Made by a program: the position numbers and the translations under genes. From assembly GCA_001931905.2 (NCBI GenBank), contig MSJI02000946.1, forward strand, positions 35,489 to 99,488: 64,000 nt of DNA, given 5' to 3'. Shown piece after piece: positions 30,997-41,673 of this stretch. A model generated the notes under the pieces. It did not search any database and was not told the DNA's origin. It saw nothing but the letters and a program-made list of their open reading frames with translations. Within the stretch, counting starts at the first letter, position 1; each line of letters opens with the position of its first letter. The stretch is from Cladosporium sp. IMV 00045. Taxonomy: Eukaryota; Ascomycota; Dothideomycetes; Cladosporiales; Cladosporiaceae.

Positions 30997-32115
30997 TTAC
31001 TTCTCCTTCCTGTTGTTGCTCTGCGCGTTGTGGCTGATGTTGAGGCCCAGACCCTCGGTGTCGAGGTAGACCTTGTTGTTGCCCTTCTGCAGGATGTCGG
31101 CGATGGCTTTGGCGTTGTCGAACTCGCGCAGGTCGACGTATGATCGGCTCTTCTTGATCGCGTCACCGATCAGCTCGGCGGAGCGGGCCTCACCCTGTGC
31201 CCTGACGACCATGGCTTGCTTCTCTTGCCTGGCCTTGTCGACGACAAAGGCGGCGCGCTGGGCTTCTTGTTGGGCGACTTGCTTGGCTTCGACTGCGGCG
31301 GTGAACTCGGGGGAGAAAGCGAGGTGCTAAATATATTGATTAGTAGCTGTTTTAAGCTTTGGGGTAGATCGACCATACAGTTAATGAGACATCATCCAGC
31401 ATGATGTTGAAGCGCGCAGCTCTTCGCACCAGGTTGTCCCTCACGAGTCTCGACACATTCTCTCTCTGTGTGATCAGCTGGCTGGCGTTGAACTGCGCAA
31501 CCACGCTCTTCAGCACCTCGTTAACGATGCTGGGCAACACTCTCTCATCATAGTCGGTTCCGAGCGTCCTATAGATTTGAGGCAACGCATCCACGCGGGG
31601 TCTGGAAAGGACACGGCAGGTGATGTTGACCATCTGCAAGTCCTTGGTGCCGGTCAGGGAGGCGACATTGCGAGGTTTGGCGCGAACGTCGTAGTCGATG
31701 GGCGTCTCGAACCAGGGCACGTTGATGTGAGTTCCTTCGGCGTAGATCTCCTTTCCAACACCTCCGAGGCGAGTGTACTTGATCGCGCGGTGACCACCCT
31801 CAACTATAATGCTGTCTTAGCTCCCTTCCTTCCTTCCATCCATTCATTTTCATCAGGCGCAATTCCTACCGTTGAACAGGGCGTTGTTGAACGTCCAGAT
31901 CGCACCAGCACCGGCAATCAGCAGACCCATACCGCCGAGCGCGGCTTTGGGGTTGCCACCGGGTGCTCCTCCAGCACCGCCAAACCTGTAAGGCATGCGT
32001 CAATATCCATCGTCTCCAAGCTCCCAGTGTTTGCCTCCGCATACCTCGGGCCTTGCTTCTGCGCTCTCTGCAGAGCCTTCTGCATGTTCTCCCACATCTG
32101 TCTTGGGTCTCCCAT
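30997..32115 (-). CDS. phb2: prohibitin 2, mitochondrial inner membrane
   Basis: Subunit of the prohibitin ring (with Phb1) that scaffolds the inner membrane and holds the m-AAA protease. Exons 32115-32045, 31985-31870, 31803-31379 and 31326-30997 give 313 aa. An N-terminal hydrophobic anchor ([16 protein letters not shown]) is followed by the PHB domain with [34 protein letters not shown] and [20 protein letters not shown], then the coiled coil [17 protein letters not shown] and the end [12 protein letters not shown]. The longer N-terminus and the KAAL... anchor are typical of PHB2 and not PHB1. Four GT-AG exons close in frame. Divergent from the lectin gene. Confidence 0.95.
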
Positions 32116-32790
32116 CTTGAAATAGCGTCGTCGGGTTTGTAAGAAAGTCGGAGGGTGTGAGTGGGCGCGGGTGGTGATGGAGCAGCTCGTCTAGGCGAGA
32201 GACTCTGTCAGTTCGATGATGCCGGCTCTCTGGTGGTGAAGCTGCGAGGGCGGGCCGTTTCGTGGCTTCCCCGGACGCGGGCTAATAGAGCAGACGCCAG
32301 CTTGCGAGAGGTCGAGCGCTCAAGGAGGCGTTGGCTGTTACACTATGGAGCAATTTACTGTTGCACACTCTGGCTCCCTGACCCACGTCCATACGATCAG
32401 TTTCTCTTCTTCGGCCGTCGACATTGCTCGCGAGACAAGACTGATTGTCACCGTGGTCGTTGTAGGCTGGGCCGCCATTACCATTACTAGAGGACTTCTG
32501 GGAAGCTTTTGGAATAGGAGAGATTAGAAGAGCATTGGATCAGAAAGGGATTGTATGTGTGTATAAGAGGAAGCACAAGGGAAAACATTCGATCTACTAG
32601 GACCTCCAATCTGACTGGATTGAATCAGCATTGAACTATTCAACCGACGATCAACTACCCTTGACTTTCCCAGAAAAGCGTGGGCCGCATTTGGACACGG
32701 ACTTGGGATACAACGAGAGAAGACCTATATCGGACTGTCACGAAGGCTTGAAGGATTTACGAACGATACTCTGAAACAACAATCGCAATC
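32116..32790. promoter_or_regulatory. divergent promoter region of phb2 and the lectin gene
   Basis: The 675-bp gap lies between two start codons in opposite directions. No coding exon or clear operator was seen. Confidence 0.5.
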
Positions 32791-34169
32791 ATGCGATCCA
32801 TGCTCAGCCAATCCTGTCTTTCTCTGCTGCTCGCATGCTCCTCCGCATCAGCACAGATCATCGACAACATCTCGTTCGGCCGCAACGATCGCATATCACC
32901 AAACGGCAGAGGGGTGCCCGGATGGAGTGTCAGCAGCCAGAACCACGCACCACAGCTGCTTAGCGACCGCATTATCCTCACGCCTCCCGTCCCCTCCAAC
33001 ACCAGGGGAGCTCTTTGGGCAGACAATGCTATCACTTCCGTCGAGTGGACGGCGGAGTTCGAGTTCCGCGCCAGTGGTCAAGATCAAGGAAGCGGAAACC
33101 TCCAACTCTGGCTCGCAAAAGACAAAAGTCAAGTCGCGCAGAACAGCATTTACACCGTCGAGAAGTTCGACGGACTGGCGATCGTGATCGATCAATACGG
33201 CGGCCGAGGCGGCAGCATTCGCGGCTTCCTGAATGACGGCAGCCAGAACTTCAAATCCCACGCGGCGGTCGAATCGCTCGCCTTCGGCCACTGCGACTAC
33301 AGCTACCGCAACCTTGGGCAACCCAGCAAGCTCCGCATCACCTCCCTCCACGGCCTGACCGTCTCGATCGACGACCGCGTCTGCTTCACCACCAACCGCA
33401 TCCAGCTGCCGCCCAACTACTACTTCGGCATCACGGCCGCGACGGCCGAGAACCCGGACTCCTTCGAGATCTACAAATTCATCGCCTCCGCCGCCGCCGA
33501 CGACAAATACCAAACCGGCCCGCCCGTGCAGCAAAACCGCGGCAGTGGCGAGAAACTCAACATCCTCCCCGGCTCCCCCGAAGCCCTGCCCGACACCGAC
33601 GCCGACTTGCTCAAATCGCAAAACGAGCAATTCGCCGACCTGCACAACCGCCTGCAAGGCCTGACCCACCAGGTGGCGGACATGTACGCGCTGTTCGACG
33701 CGCTGGGCCGCAAAATCGACGACCGCGCCAACGAGCTCTCCTCTTCGCTGTCCAACCAAGGCGGCCACCAACAGCAGGAGCAGCAAGGAAGCCCCTCGCG
33801 CGACGCCATCGACCGCATCGACCGCCGCGTCGAGGGCATCGAGCGCACCGTCGAGCGCGTCCTCAAAGACGTCGAGAGCAAGGACTACCGGCAGCACCTG
33901 AGCGATCTGCAGTCCACCATGAACAGCGTCAAGGGCGGTTTGACGGATGGTCTGCCTGCTACGCTTGGTGAGAGTAAGTTTTTGAAGCAATGTTCCATCC
34001 CCGATTGGAAGATCGTCTCGCTAACAATCCCTTCCTTTCAGTTGTCACGTCCTCCGCCCCGAGAATGGGCATGTTCATCGCCGTCGTCGTCGCCGTGCAG
34101 ATCATGCTCGCGGGCGCTTACATCGTGTACAAGAAGCGCCGCGACAGCGCGCCGAAGAAGTACCTTTAG
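32791..34169 (+). CDS. L-type lectin ER-Golgi cargo receptor (ERGIC-53/Emp47-like)
   Basis: Type I membrane lectin that would bind high-mannose glycoproteins and cycle between ER and Golgi. Exons 32791-33973 and 34042-34169 give 436 aa. A signal peptide (residues 1-21, LSLLLACSSASA) leads into an L-type lectin domain with WSVSSQNHAPQLLSDRIILT, the DGLAIVIDQYGG strand and the FGHCDYSYRN segment. A coiled-coil stalk follows (about 275-385). The second exon supplies the single membrane helix (MGMFIAVVVAVQIMLAGAYI) and a short basic tail ending KKYL, which fits the KKXX retrieval signal. The order of elements is exactly that of p58/ERGIC-53 relatives. The ATG used has the leader at once; no upstream alternative. 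Confidence 0.9.
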
Positions 34170-34630
34170 AGAGGTTTTTCGATTGTTCGGCAACGAGTTT
34201 CGAGGGTGCGATCATTTGTTGGTCTCCGGCGGCATGCTTTGTTTTTGTAGCAATCACTGCATTTGTAAGAGGTTTGGGAGCTCCGTTGGGAGCGAAGGAC
34301 TGGTTGTTCTCAAATGCCATACATGTAAGATTAAAAAACGCATATCATGTTCTCGATTTCAATTGCTATTTCAAATGCTCTCGTTCTATTTTTCTCGTAC
34401 TCATGCTTCATGCTTCATTCTCAAACGTCAAATATGCTTCGGCCCCTTTTCAACATCATCCTTTTAACCATCCATGCTCCATCTTCCCCCAACGCCCCCG
34501 TCATCTATGTCACCTGAATCCTCACAACTCCCAACTTCAACTCCACCCACCCTTACGCCTCGCTCACACAACAGCAACAAACAAACAACATGCATGCACT
34601 TCCCCTCCCCCACACACAAATGCAACACAC
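34170..34630. other. intergenic between convergent lectin and Ubp14 genes
   Basis: 3' flanks of both genes, rich in C/A on the plus strand near 34500-34600. Nothing else seen. Confidence 0.6.
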
Positions 34631-37066
34631 TTAAACCGCTTCCCTCCTAAAGAAGTAAATATACGCAAACTTCTTCATCTCATCCACATCCCCGCCCAGC
34701 GCGACCTTCTCATCGTTGAACAGCACCCACCCCTTGCCAGCACCCTGGGGCAAATCCTTCTTCACAAAAGCGACGTAGTGGCCCGCGTGGATCGACGAGC
34801 CCTTGTGGCAGACGATGCTGCTGAGACTGAATTTCGCGGGTTTGTCATCCTCAGCAGCAGCGGCGGCGGCGGCGGCATCCTTGGAAGCGTCTGCGGCGGC
34901 TCCTTCGTCTTCGCCGAAATCGCCCGTGGCGTCGGGGTGGTTGAAGAGCCAGTCCACCGCGCGCTCCATATCGCCTCCCGTCTCTTTCAGGGCCTGACGG
35001 GCTTGCGGGGCGGAGAAACCCATGTTCCCGAGGTTTTCGATTTTCTCGGGGTCGGCGCCGCCGCTGCTGCTGGCAGAAGCTCCGCTGTTGCCGCCGAGGT
35101 CGAGCGGGGTGTCGATGTCGGGATCTTCCATGTGCTCGAACAGCCAGCCGGTGGCGGCTTCGGGGTCCTGGTTGCCGGTGGCGTGGAGGGCTTTCTCGCA
35201 GCGGACCTTGGGGAAGCCCATGCTCATGAGCATTTCCAGGGCGACTTCGTTGGCGACGAATTTGTTGGAGTCTGCTGCGCCTGCGCCTGCGTCTTGGTCG
35301 TCGGGGAGCTCTTCTTCGTCTGCCTGCTTGCCTTTGCTGCGGTATTTCTCGAAGTCGATGATGCTGTCGTCGACGATGACGGGGACGTCTTGCTTGGTTG
35401 GCACCCAGTTGACGATTTCGAAGCGGCGGGCGTTGACGGCGAGGACGGTTGGGAAAGTCTTGAAGAGCGACTGCTTGGTGAAGCCCCTGTTGTCGCAGGC
35501 CGAACATGTCAGCTCTACTGTTTCGGCAATGGTGAAGTCGTCCAGGCATTGCTGCAATGTGACGGGCTCGAATTCTTCTCTGTCCTTTACATCGCTTTCG
35601 GCAACACCGCCTGCCATCTGCGTATCCTTCTGAGGAATGCGCTTGATGGGTACAGCCACCGAGATATTCTCCATTTCATCTTGGCGGTAGCGGACCTTCT
35701 TGCAGCCTTGACACTGGAGCTTCTGCTCCATGACGAAACGGAAGGCATCGACGGGATCCGAGGCATCTTTGTAGAGACCTCTTGCGGATTGCTGAGAGCG
35801 GCTGACGAGCTTGAGGAGGTGAAGTAGGAATTCGAATGAATCCTGCTGGCGCATAGTGCTGAATTCTGAGTGGCCACGTCCGATCAAGTGCTTCAGCATG
35901 GCAGGCGCAAGACCTTTCTGGTGAGGTTGTTCCGAGGTCTCCTCTGACGCAAATACATCTGTGTCGGGGTGGCTGTAGCGACCGGAGAGGAGGCCATCTG
36001 CAACCTTGCGAAGTTGAATTTCCAAATCCTCTGCAGGCTTTCCAGTGGCAGGAAGCGGCTCGTCGGGTCTGTAATACCTGCTCACAAACTCTGGAGTGCT
36101 GAAAAGCGCCTGCAGAACGGATGCCAGGTAGCAGCTGTTGCCAAGGTTCTTCAATCCTGTGAGAGAAGGTCCAAACATTGGCTGCAGCTCCTTGCCATCC
36201 GCGGTCGTCATGCTAAATTCCCAGTGCAAGTTTTGTTCGATGTTCATCTCTGCCATGCTCTTCTCAGTCTTTTCTCGTCCAGAAATGTCAATACCCCAGT
36301 GCGCGAGGTGGGCAACTAATTCCGTATCTATCCTTTCATCATCGCAAGCATAGCAGTAAATGTCCGCGTTACCCTCGGCTGAAATGCTGCCCAGCTTGAC
36401 AGCCACTGGATGGCCCGTAGATGCATTGTGTTCGACCTGGTGGTTGTTTCCTGGCGCTGCCCCCATGTACTGTTTCCTGCCGCATCCCAGATTGCCACAA
36501 GTCAAGCACAGCCATAGGTTCTCCTTCAGGTCGCAGTCTTTGCAGTGACCGAGATCGCCACTAGCAATCTGCCTCGCGGCACCCTGCTCCAGACAAAGCG
36601 TGTGCTCGCAGGGAGTCATTTCCTGTTCCCATGCCTTGACCTCCTCTTGCTTTGCGAACGTGTTTGCCTTCAACACCCGATCGACCACTTCACCGATCTT
36701 TCCTTCTTTCTCGATGCCGTCCACTCCGCATTCGAAGCATTTGACCTCGGTCTTAGTCTCATAGCGGTCTTCCTCGGTCTCAGCGGCGATGGCGAGCTTG
36801 GTGAGCTTCTGTGGCGGTTCCTCGCGGTGCTTGCGCCTGCGCGTCCGCTTGATGTTCACAGCGAGCGGATGCTGTGACTGTTGTGCATGCTGACGACCAT
36901 GCATACGCTCACTAGCACAGCCGCCGTTGAAGCAGTGCAAGCAGACATCCAGACCGTCTGGTTGGTCGATATTATCGAAACACAGCGTGCAGTCTTCGCG
37001 GTAAACAGATTCGTTCGGCCCAGGTGGGGCGAGGTTCGCAGACGCCACATGCGGGCATGAGGCCAT
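34631..37066 (-). CDS. ubp14: ubiquitin C-terminal hydrolase Ubp14/USP5 (isopeptidase T)
   Basis: Deubiquitinase that disassembles free, unanchored polyubiquitin chains. One exon, 811 aa. An N-terminal variant zinc-finger region (CTLCFDN and CLHCFNGGC) and the canonical ZnF-UBP (CKDCDLKENLWLCLTCGNLGCGR start at about 190) precede the catalytic Cys box GLKNLGNSCYLASVL with C312. Two UBA domains (about 595-720; MSMGFPKVRCEKAL and GNMGFSAPQARQAL) are inserted, then the His box HKGSSIHAGHYVAF and FNDEKVALGG. An Ala-rich run sits between UBA2 and the His box. The ATG chosen is the one before ASCPHV; 62 upstream codons in the same frame are Pro/His-rich leader. Family order matches exactly. Confidence 0.96.
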   Translation of the reverse strand: MASCPHVASANLAPPGPNESVYREDCTLCFDNIDQPDGLDVCLHCFNGGCASERMHGRQHAQQSQHPLAVNIKRTRRRKHREEPPQKLTKLAIAAETEEDRYETKTEVKCFECGVDGIEKEGKIGEVVDRVLKANTFAKQEEVKAWEQEMTPCEHTLCLEQGAARQIASGDLGHCKDCDLKENLWLCLTCGNLGCGRKQYMGAAPGNNHQVEHNASTGHPVAVKLGSISAEGNADIYCYACDDERIDTELVAHLAHWGIDISGREKTEKSMAEMNIEQNLHWEFSMTTADGKELQPMFGPSLTGLKNLGNSCYLASVLQALFSTPEFVSRYYRPDEPLPATGKPAEDLEIQLRKVADGLLSGRYSHPDTDVFASEETSEQPHQKGLAPAMLKHLIGRGHSEFSTMRQQDSFEFLLHLLKLVSRSQQSARGLYKDASDPVDAFRFVMEQKLQCQGCKKVRYRQDEMENISVAVPIKRIPQKDTQMAGGVAESDVKDREEFEPVTLQQCLDDFTIAETVELTCSACDNRGFTKQSLFKTFPTVLAVNARRFEIVNWVPTKQDVPVIVDDSIIDFEKYRSKGKQADEEELPDDQDAGAGAADSNKFVANEVALEMLMSMGFPKVRCEKALHATGNQDPEAATGWLFEHMEDPDIDTPLDLGGNSGASASSSGGADPEKIENLGNMGFSAPQARQALKETGGDMERAVDWLFNHPDATGDFGEDEGAAADASKDAAAAAAAAEDDKPAKFSLSSIVCHKGSSIHAGHYVAFVKKDLPQGAGKGWVLFNDEKVALGGDVDEMKKFAYIYFFRREAV

Positions 37067-37197
37067 GGTGGGTGGTGGTTTGATCAAAGGAGGGTGGGTA
37101 TGGTGAGAAAGAACAGGAGAGTGAGATTTTCTGTATGGTCTAGACCGAGGAGAGGTTTGAGGAACTCGATCGTATTGATGTAGATATGCGTGTTTGC

Positions 37198-37220
37198 CTG
37201 GCTGGCTGGCTGGCTGGCTG
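37198..37220. repeat. CTGG tetranucleotide microsatellite
   Basis: About six tandem CTGG units, upstream of ubp14, probably within its 5' leader or promoter. Confidence 0.85.
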
Positions 37221-37401
37221 CGGTGGTGAGGAGTGACGCAACTGAGGCACACCGACAGCGGTTGCTAGGCAAAAGCTTCTTTTTCCTCTGCGGGGTACTC
37301 CCTGGTGGCGGTTGATGGAAGCTGCGAGTAAGTGAAAGCTGTGGTGGGGTGAGATCAACTCTAGTCACGATAGTCCGTGATCTTTCTTCTGCCGCGTCGT
37401 C

Positions 37402-37430
37402 GGATGTGGATGTGGATGTGGATGTGGATG
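37402..37430. repeat. GGATGT hexanucleotide microsatellite
   Basis: Nearly five exact tandem copies of a 6-bp unit, midway between the two divergent genes. Confidence 0.85.
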
Positions 37431-37637
37431 CTTACCTGATCATCATGAGATTGTGAGAACAGACCCGACACACGGCATTGCCATATCCGACTGACTCTTT
37501 TCCGTCGCCCCTTCGCCTTCTTTTTATTTCTGTCCCTTCTCTTCCCTTTCCTGTCCATACCAGTCTTCAAGAAATCACACTCTATCTTGACCACTTAATC
37601 TCTCACTCTCCACTCCTCAAACACTCCCACCACCATA

Positions 37638-38543
37638 ATGGCTTCCAACCCTCCCGGAAGATGCTGCACCATTGGTGTCAAGCACGAAGGCCAGGCCAAG
37701 GGCGAGGTCAAGGCCATCAACAACAGTCAGTCTCCCAGTATTTTCCATACTCTCGACCTTCAACAAGTCTAACAATCACCAGTCTCAACCTACGTCACCT
37801 ACCCCGAGTCCAAGGACACCTCCACCGCCATCGTCATCCTCCCCGACGTGATCGGCCATGAATTCATCAACGCCCAGCTCATCGCCGACCAGTTCGCCGC
37901 CAACGGCTACTGGGTCGTCATGCCCGACCTTTTCGAGGGCGACCCCGTCAAGCTGAACCGCCCCGAGGACTTCGACATCATGGCCTGGCTGCAGAAGGGC
38001 GGTCCCCAGGGCAAGGGCCACCTGCCGGACTCCGTCGACCCGATCGTCGAGAAGACTCTGGCATACATGAAGGAGCAGGGCGCGAAGAAGATCGGTGCCG
38101 TCGGCTACTGCTTCGGCGGCAAGTACGTCGCCCGCTTCCTGGCCAAGGGCAAGGGTGTCGATGTCGGCTACACCGCGCACCCGTCTTTCGTCGACGAGGA
38201 GGAGATCAAGGGCATGACCGGTCCCCTCTCCATCGCTGCTGCTGGTGAGAAAAAGCTTCCCTGTCAAAAGATCTTGCTAGATGTCTCCCGCCACTAACAA
38301 AATCAATCCACAGAGACCGACCAAATCTTCCCCGAAGAGAAGCGCCACAAGACCGAGCAGCTCCTCAAGGAGATGGGCACCATCCCCTACCAGATGTGCC
38401 TGTACTCCGGCGTCGAGCACGGTTTCGCTGTCCGCGCCGACACCAGCAAGGCCGACGTCAAGTTCGCCAAGGAGGCTGCTTTCCTGCAGGCCGTGCAGTG
38501 GTTCGACGAGTTCCTCAAGGGCAAGCGGGAGAGCGCTTCGTAA
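37638..38543 (+). CDS. dienelactone hydrolase family protein (first copy)
   Basis: Alpha/beta hydrolase of the dienelactone hydrolase family; such enzymes open lactone rings in aromatic catabolism, but many fungal members have unknown substrates. Exons 37638-37725, 37783-38244 and 38314-38543 give 259 aa. The nucleophile lies in GYCFGGK (C139), the acid is D186 in ETDQIFP and the base H219 in GVEHGFAVR, a complete Cys-Asp-His triad. The N-terminus carries the CCTIGVKHEGQAKGEV segment common to fungal members. No signal peptide. Divergent from ubp14 and convergent with the rhodopsin-domain gene. Confidence 0.92.
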
Positions 38544-38868
38544 GTAGTTTTGAATCTCACGACTTAGATTTGGAAGCATTTGTTCGTCGTGCGGGTGCTA
38601 AAACGCCTGTGAAAGACCAGCAAAGCTATGAGTTCTTTGGATGAGAATGTTCGGATCATGCAAATGAAATGAATGTCAACATTGACGTCCCACTTATACT
38701 CTTCCGCAACATTCGGTTGCACCTTAGAAGTGTACGAACCCGACCTGTTCTTTACAGTCATTGAGTGTATCGTATCATTGGTCTTTCTAACCTACGCAGT
38801 TGACTTTCATGTTCCTCATACCCAAAAACTCCTCCAACGCCTTGCAGAACCATCCGCCAGCACCCATC
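38544..38868. other. short intergenic gap between convergent genes
   Basis: 3' flanks only; nothing recognised. Confidence 0.6.
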
Positions 38869-40356
38869 TCAAACGGGACTATGGGTCTCCTGCGCCCGGG
38901 TAATCCCACCCTCAGCGCTTTGCTTGCTTGAACACGGCACACTGTGGCCACTGTTCCAGCGCCTCACCTCACGCCCACCCCTCGTCGACCTCGAAGCGTA
39001 CGTCGCCGCCGGACTCGCCGGCCTCGGCCCCTGCATCCGCACGTCATCAACCTCACTACTACTCGAAGAATCCCGCCCCGTCAAAACCTGCATGTCAATC
39101 TCCTCCGTCCCTTTCAGCGCCGGCACCGCAGGCGCAGCAGCATGCTCCCTCCCCGCACTATCCGTCGGATCGCTTCGCGTGCTCCTCCCATTCCTACTCT
39201 TGCTCTTACCCGACGAACTCCCGAAAGTACGAGAGAGCAGACCCGACAGGTAGCGACGGAAGAAAGCGCGCAGGGAAGGCGCGCACGCGCAGATGATCCC
39301 CAGCTGCAGTTCGACGATCGTCCAGACCAGCAGGTCGAATCCCGTCCAGGACGTGTCGTAGGTTTTGCCCAGTTTGATTAGGTAGTAGGTGCGGCCGACG
39401 CCGGCGCCGGCGACGCTGGGAGGGGGGTTTGGTTAGTCTTTGGAGGGGGTTTAGAGTGGGTTGAGGTGGCTGGTTGCTTTCACTTACAGCAAGCCCGTGG
39501 CGAAAATGATGTTCAGACCTATCCTCTGGCTGCGCGGGACGTCCAGGGTGTAATAATGCAGAATGACGAACGGCAGGACGACGGCGTAGACGTCGCTTAC
39601 GATGCTGAGCACACCCACGACGGGGTTGAGCGCCTGCGCGTCCGCGCACGTGTACGAGTGGTTCTCCAGAAGCCACTCGTAGTCGAAGCTCATCCAGTAG
39701 GCGCGCAGCGGGCGGCAGATCAGGAAGTAGCCGAGCGTGTTGCCGATCAGGTAGGCGGCGTGGAAGGCGAGGGCGAAGTAGATGGCGAGTTTCCAGCGGC
39801 GGGCGAGCGTGCCGGTGACGAGGCGGCGGTAGAAGAGGAGGACGGAGGCTTTGGTCGCGCCGGAGCCGAAGAGCATCAGGACTTGCAGGATCCAGGCGAA
39901 CTGGATAGGGCGTTAGTGGGTTGTGGATCGTTGCAGGGGTGGCACTGCTTGTTCATCTTTCGCGCGGTCTTACCAGAGCTGCGTCGGAGAAAAGCGTAAT
40001 CGGGACATCCCATGTGTGTCGGTCAACGCCGAGGTGCGTGGTTAAGTGCCAGGCGCATGCGGTGAATGTAACAGAGCTCATCTGCGTGGGAGTTGCAATT
40101 AGCGACGATCGTTCGTGGAGTCCCCGTCGAGCCCTCGAAGACTTACCCAGGCGATGAGCATGAACACATCGTCGTAGCCGAACGGTCCAGCAAGGCGCCT
40201 GACACGCAGATAGAAGCGTCCCCAAACAAGAATCGTCGAAGCGATCTGCCAGATCAATGCGAAAGCTGGCATCCACGATCTGCGTGTTGGATTGACGAGG
40301 TTGGGTTCGGGCCAGCTCTCCAGCACCGAGGGTGGGATCTCTTGTATGTTGCCCAT
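38869..40356 (-). CDS. rhodopsin-domain integral membrane protein (second copy)
   Basis: Seven-helix PTH11-related membrane protein; ligand and partners unknown. Exons 40356-40147, 40081-39974, 39900-39488 and 39415-38869 give 425 aa. Visible marks: an N-terminal helix (ALIWQIASTILVWGRFYLRV), loop motif FGYDDVFMLIAW, a KASVLLFYRRL helix, CRPLRAYW with the family Cys-Arg-Pro, a conserved Cys in the extracellular loop, and DVYAVVLPFVILH. The last exon ends in a 150-residue disordered tail with Ser and Arg clusters and several possible phosphosites. All four introns/exon joins use GT-AG with CTAAC branches. It is not closely similar to the protein at 3.3-4.5 kb beyond the shared fold. Confidence 0.88.
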
Positions 40357-41673
40357 TACGACATTCGGTGCGTTGGTCGAGGAGCAAGTAGTCTACGAGG
40401 AGATGTATCGAATGTTGCGAAGGCGAGCGTTGCGAGAAGGGAGTTGCGAAGATTCACGAGAGAGTGTATTTGTTGATCCAGAGGTGTTTGCGAGTTCGAT
40501 CGAGGAGCGTGAATGCTTGAAGTTACTGGGGTAAAGCGATTTTCTTCAGCAGACCGCTGCCAGGCATGTGAAAGATGCAGTTGGCACTCGTCAACTTTCT
40601 CAAAGCGGTTTCTGAAGTTGGCGGCGCATGTCTACCTAAGTCGTTGCAGGCGGGAAGAAGTCACCCATCATATCGAATGATCTGAGTAAACCCATGAAGG
40701 CAATCGACAACCACGCCGTATCCAAAGGGCGAGAACCCGCAGAAGATCCTTCAACCTGCGGCTGATCTGAACAAGGCGATGGAGGACAGATTGTTCCCAG
40801 TGGCTGATGAGGGCCCGATAGATTCCAAACGAACCACCCCCACGCCCTTGAAATGGCTTGAAACAGCTACATCCCGAAATCTGCTGCGAGTTAGACCATC
40901 TTCAGACGCTTCACTGGGTCGATTGCCTTGCTTGTGGCATAATTGGTACACCTGGCGACCGGGATGATGTCTAGATCGCGCTGACGGGCCTCGCCTTCTA
41001 CGCAACGGTTGGTACTGGAGGAGATCGATCCGGTGAGGTGCGCCGAAGGAAACCGCCATTTTGAGCCTATTGCCTTTAGCCGCCCTGTTCATGCAGGCGG
41101 AACCGGGCAGATGCCTCCTCGCGAAGATCTAGCAATCTGAAACCTTGACATCTGCTAGATTAACGACAAGCAAGCGTGGCGAATAGCACGATAGTTGGAT
41201 GCAAGAGTAATAGCGTCTGGGACCCTGCTATACTACTGCACATCCAGCTGTCATGCGGATTGGTAAATCTTCCGACTCAAGTCCGAGACTCGTACTGATG
41301 AGCTGAATGGTTGGCTAATTAGTCTCGGAATTACTGCCAGCGACAGGGGTACATACGCGTGTGCTTACAGCGATGAATGTTTAGTGCAGATCGCTGACTC
41401 GCGCCACGAGAGGTGCACAGATAGGCAAATGCACGCCATGAGAGAAGAAGAACAAGCAGACTGACATTGTGACGAACACGTTGTGACGAATCGAGAGATC
41501 CGAAATCGTTATTCTTCATCACGATCATTGCATGATTCTGTGTCATCATCAGCGTTTCATGTACATGGACGGGGAACGCCACCAATGCCATCCGTCCTTA
41601 CGTTGAAACAAATTAAGCTATAACATACCCGCTTATTGGTTGTATTAATCAAATCGATCAGTCATCCAGCCCT
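40357..41673. other. intergenic, no recognised gene
   Basis: About 1.3 kb between two minus-strand genes. Short frames such as 40751-41092 lack motifs. No RNA gene or transposon remnant identified. Confidence 0.5.

Larger units (their letters stand above)
37067..37637. promoter_or_regulatory. divergent promoter region of ubp14 and the hydrolase gene
   Basis: This 571-bp gap between opposite start codons carries two short tandem repeats (37198-37220 and 37402-37430) and a long pyrimidine-rich leader before 37638. Confidence 0.5.

Noticed and set aside
32896..33990. 364-codon open frame antisense to the lectin gene
   Set aside because: Composition (Val/Gly/Leu/Asp repeats) is what the reverse of high-GC3 codons produces; the lectin on the other strand is certain.
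34274..35827. 517-codon plus-strand frame over the ubp14 gene
   Set aside because: It lies on the opposite strand of an unmistakable deubiquitinase and has no recognisable domain.
36120..36180. Possible extra introns in ubp14
   Set aside because: The frame is continuous through every family motif, so none is needed.
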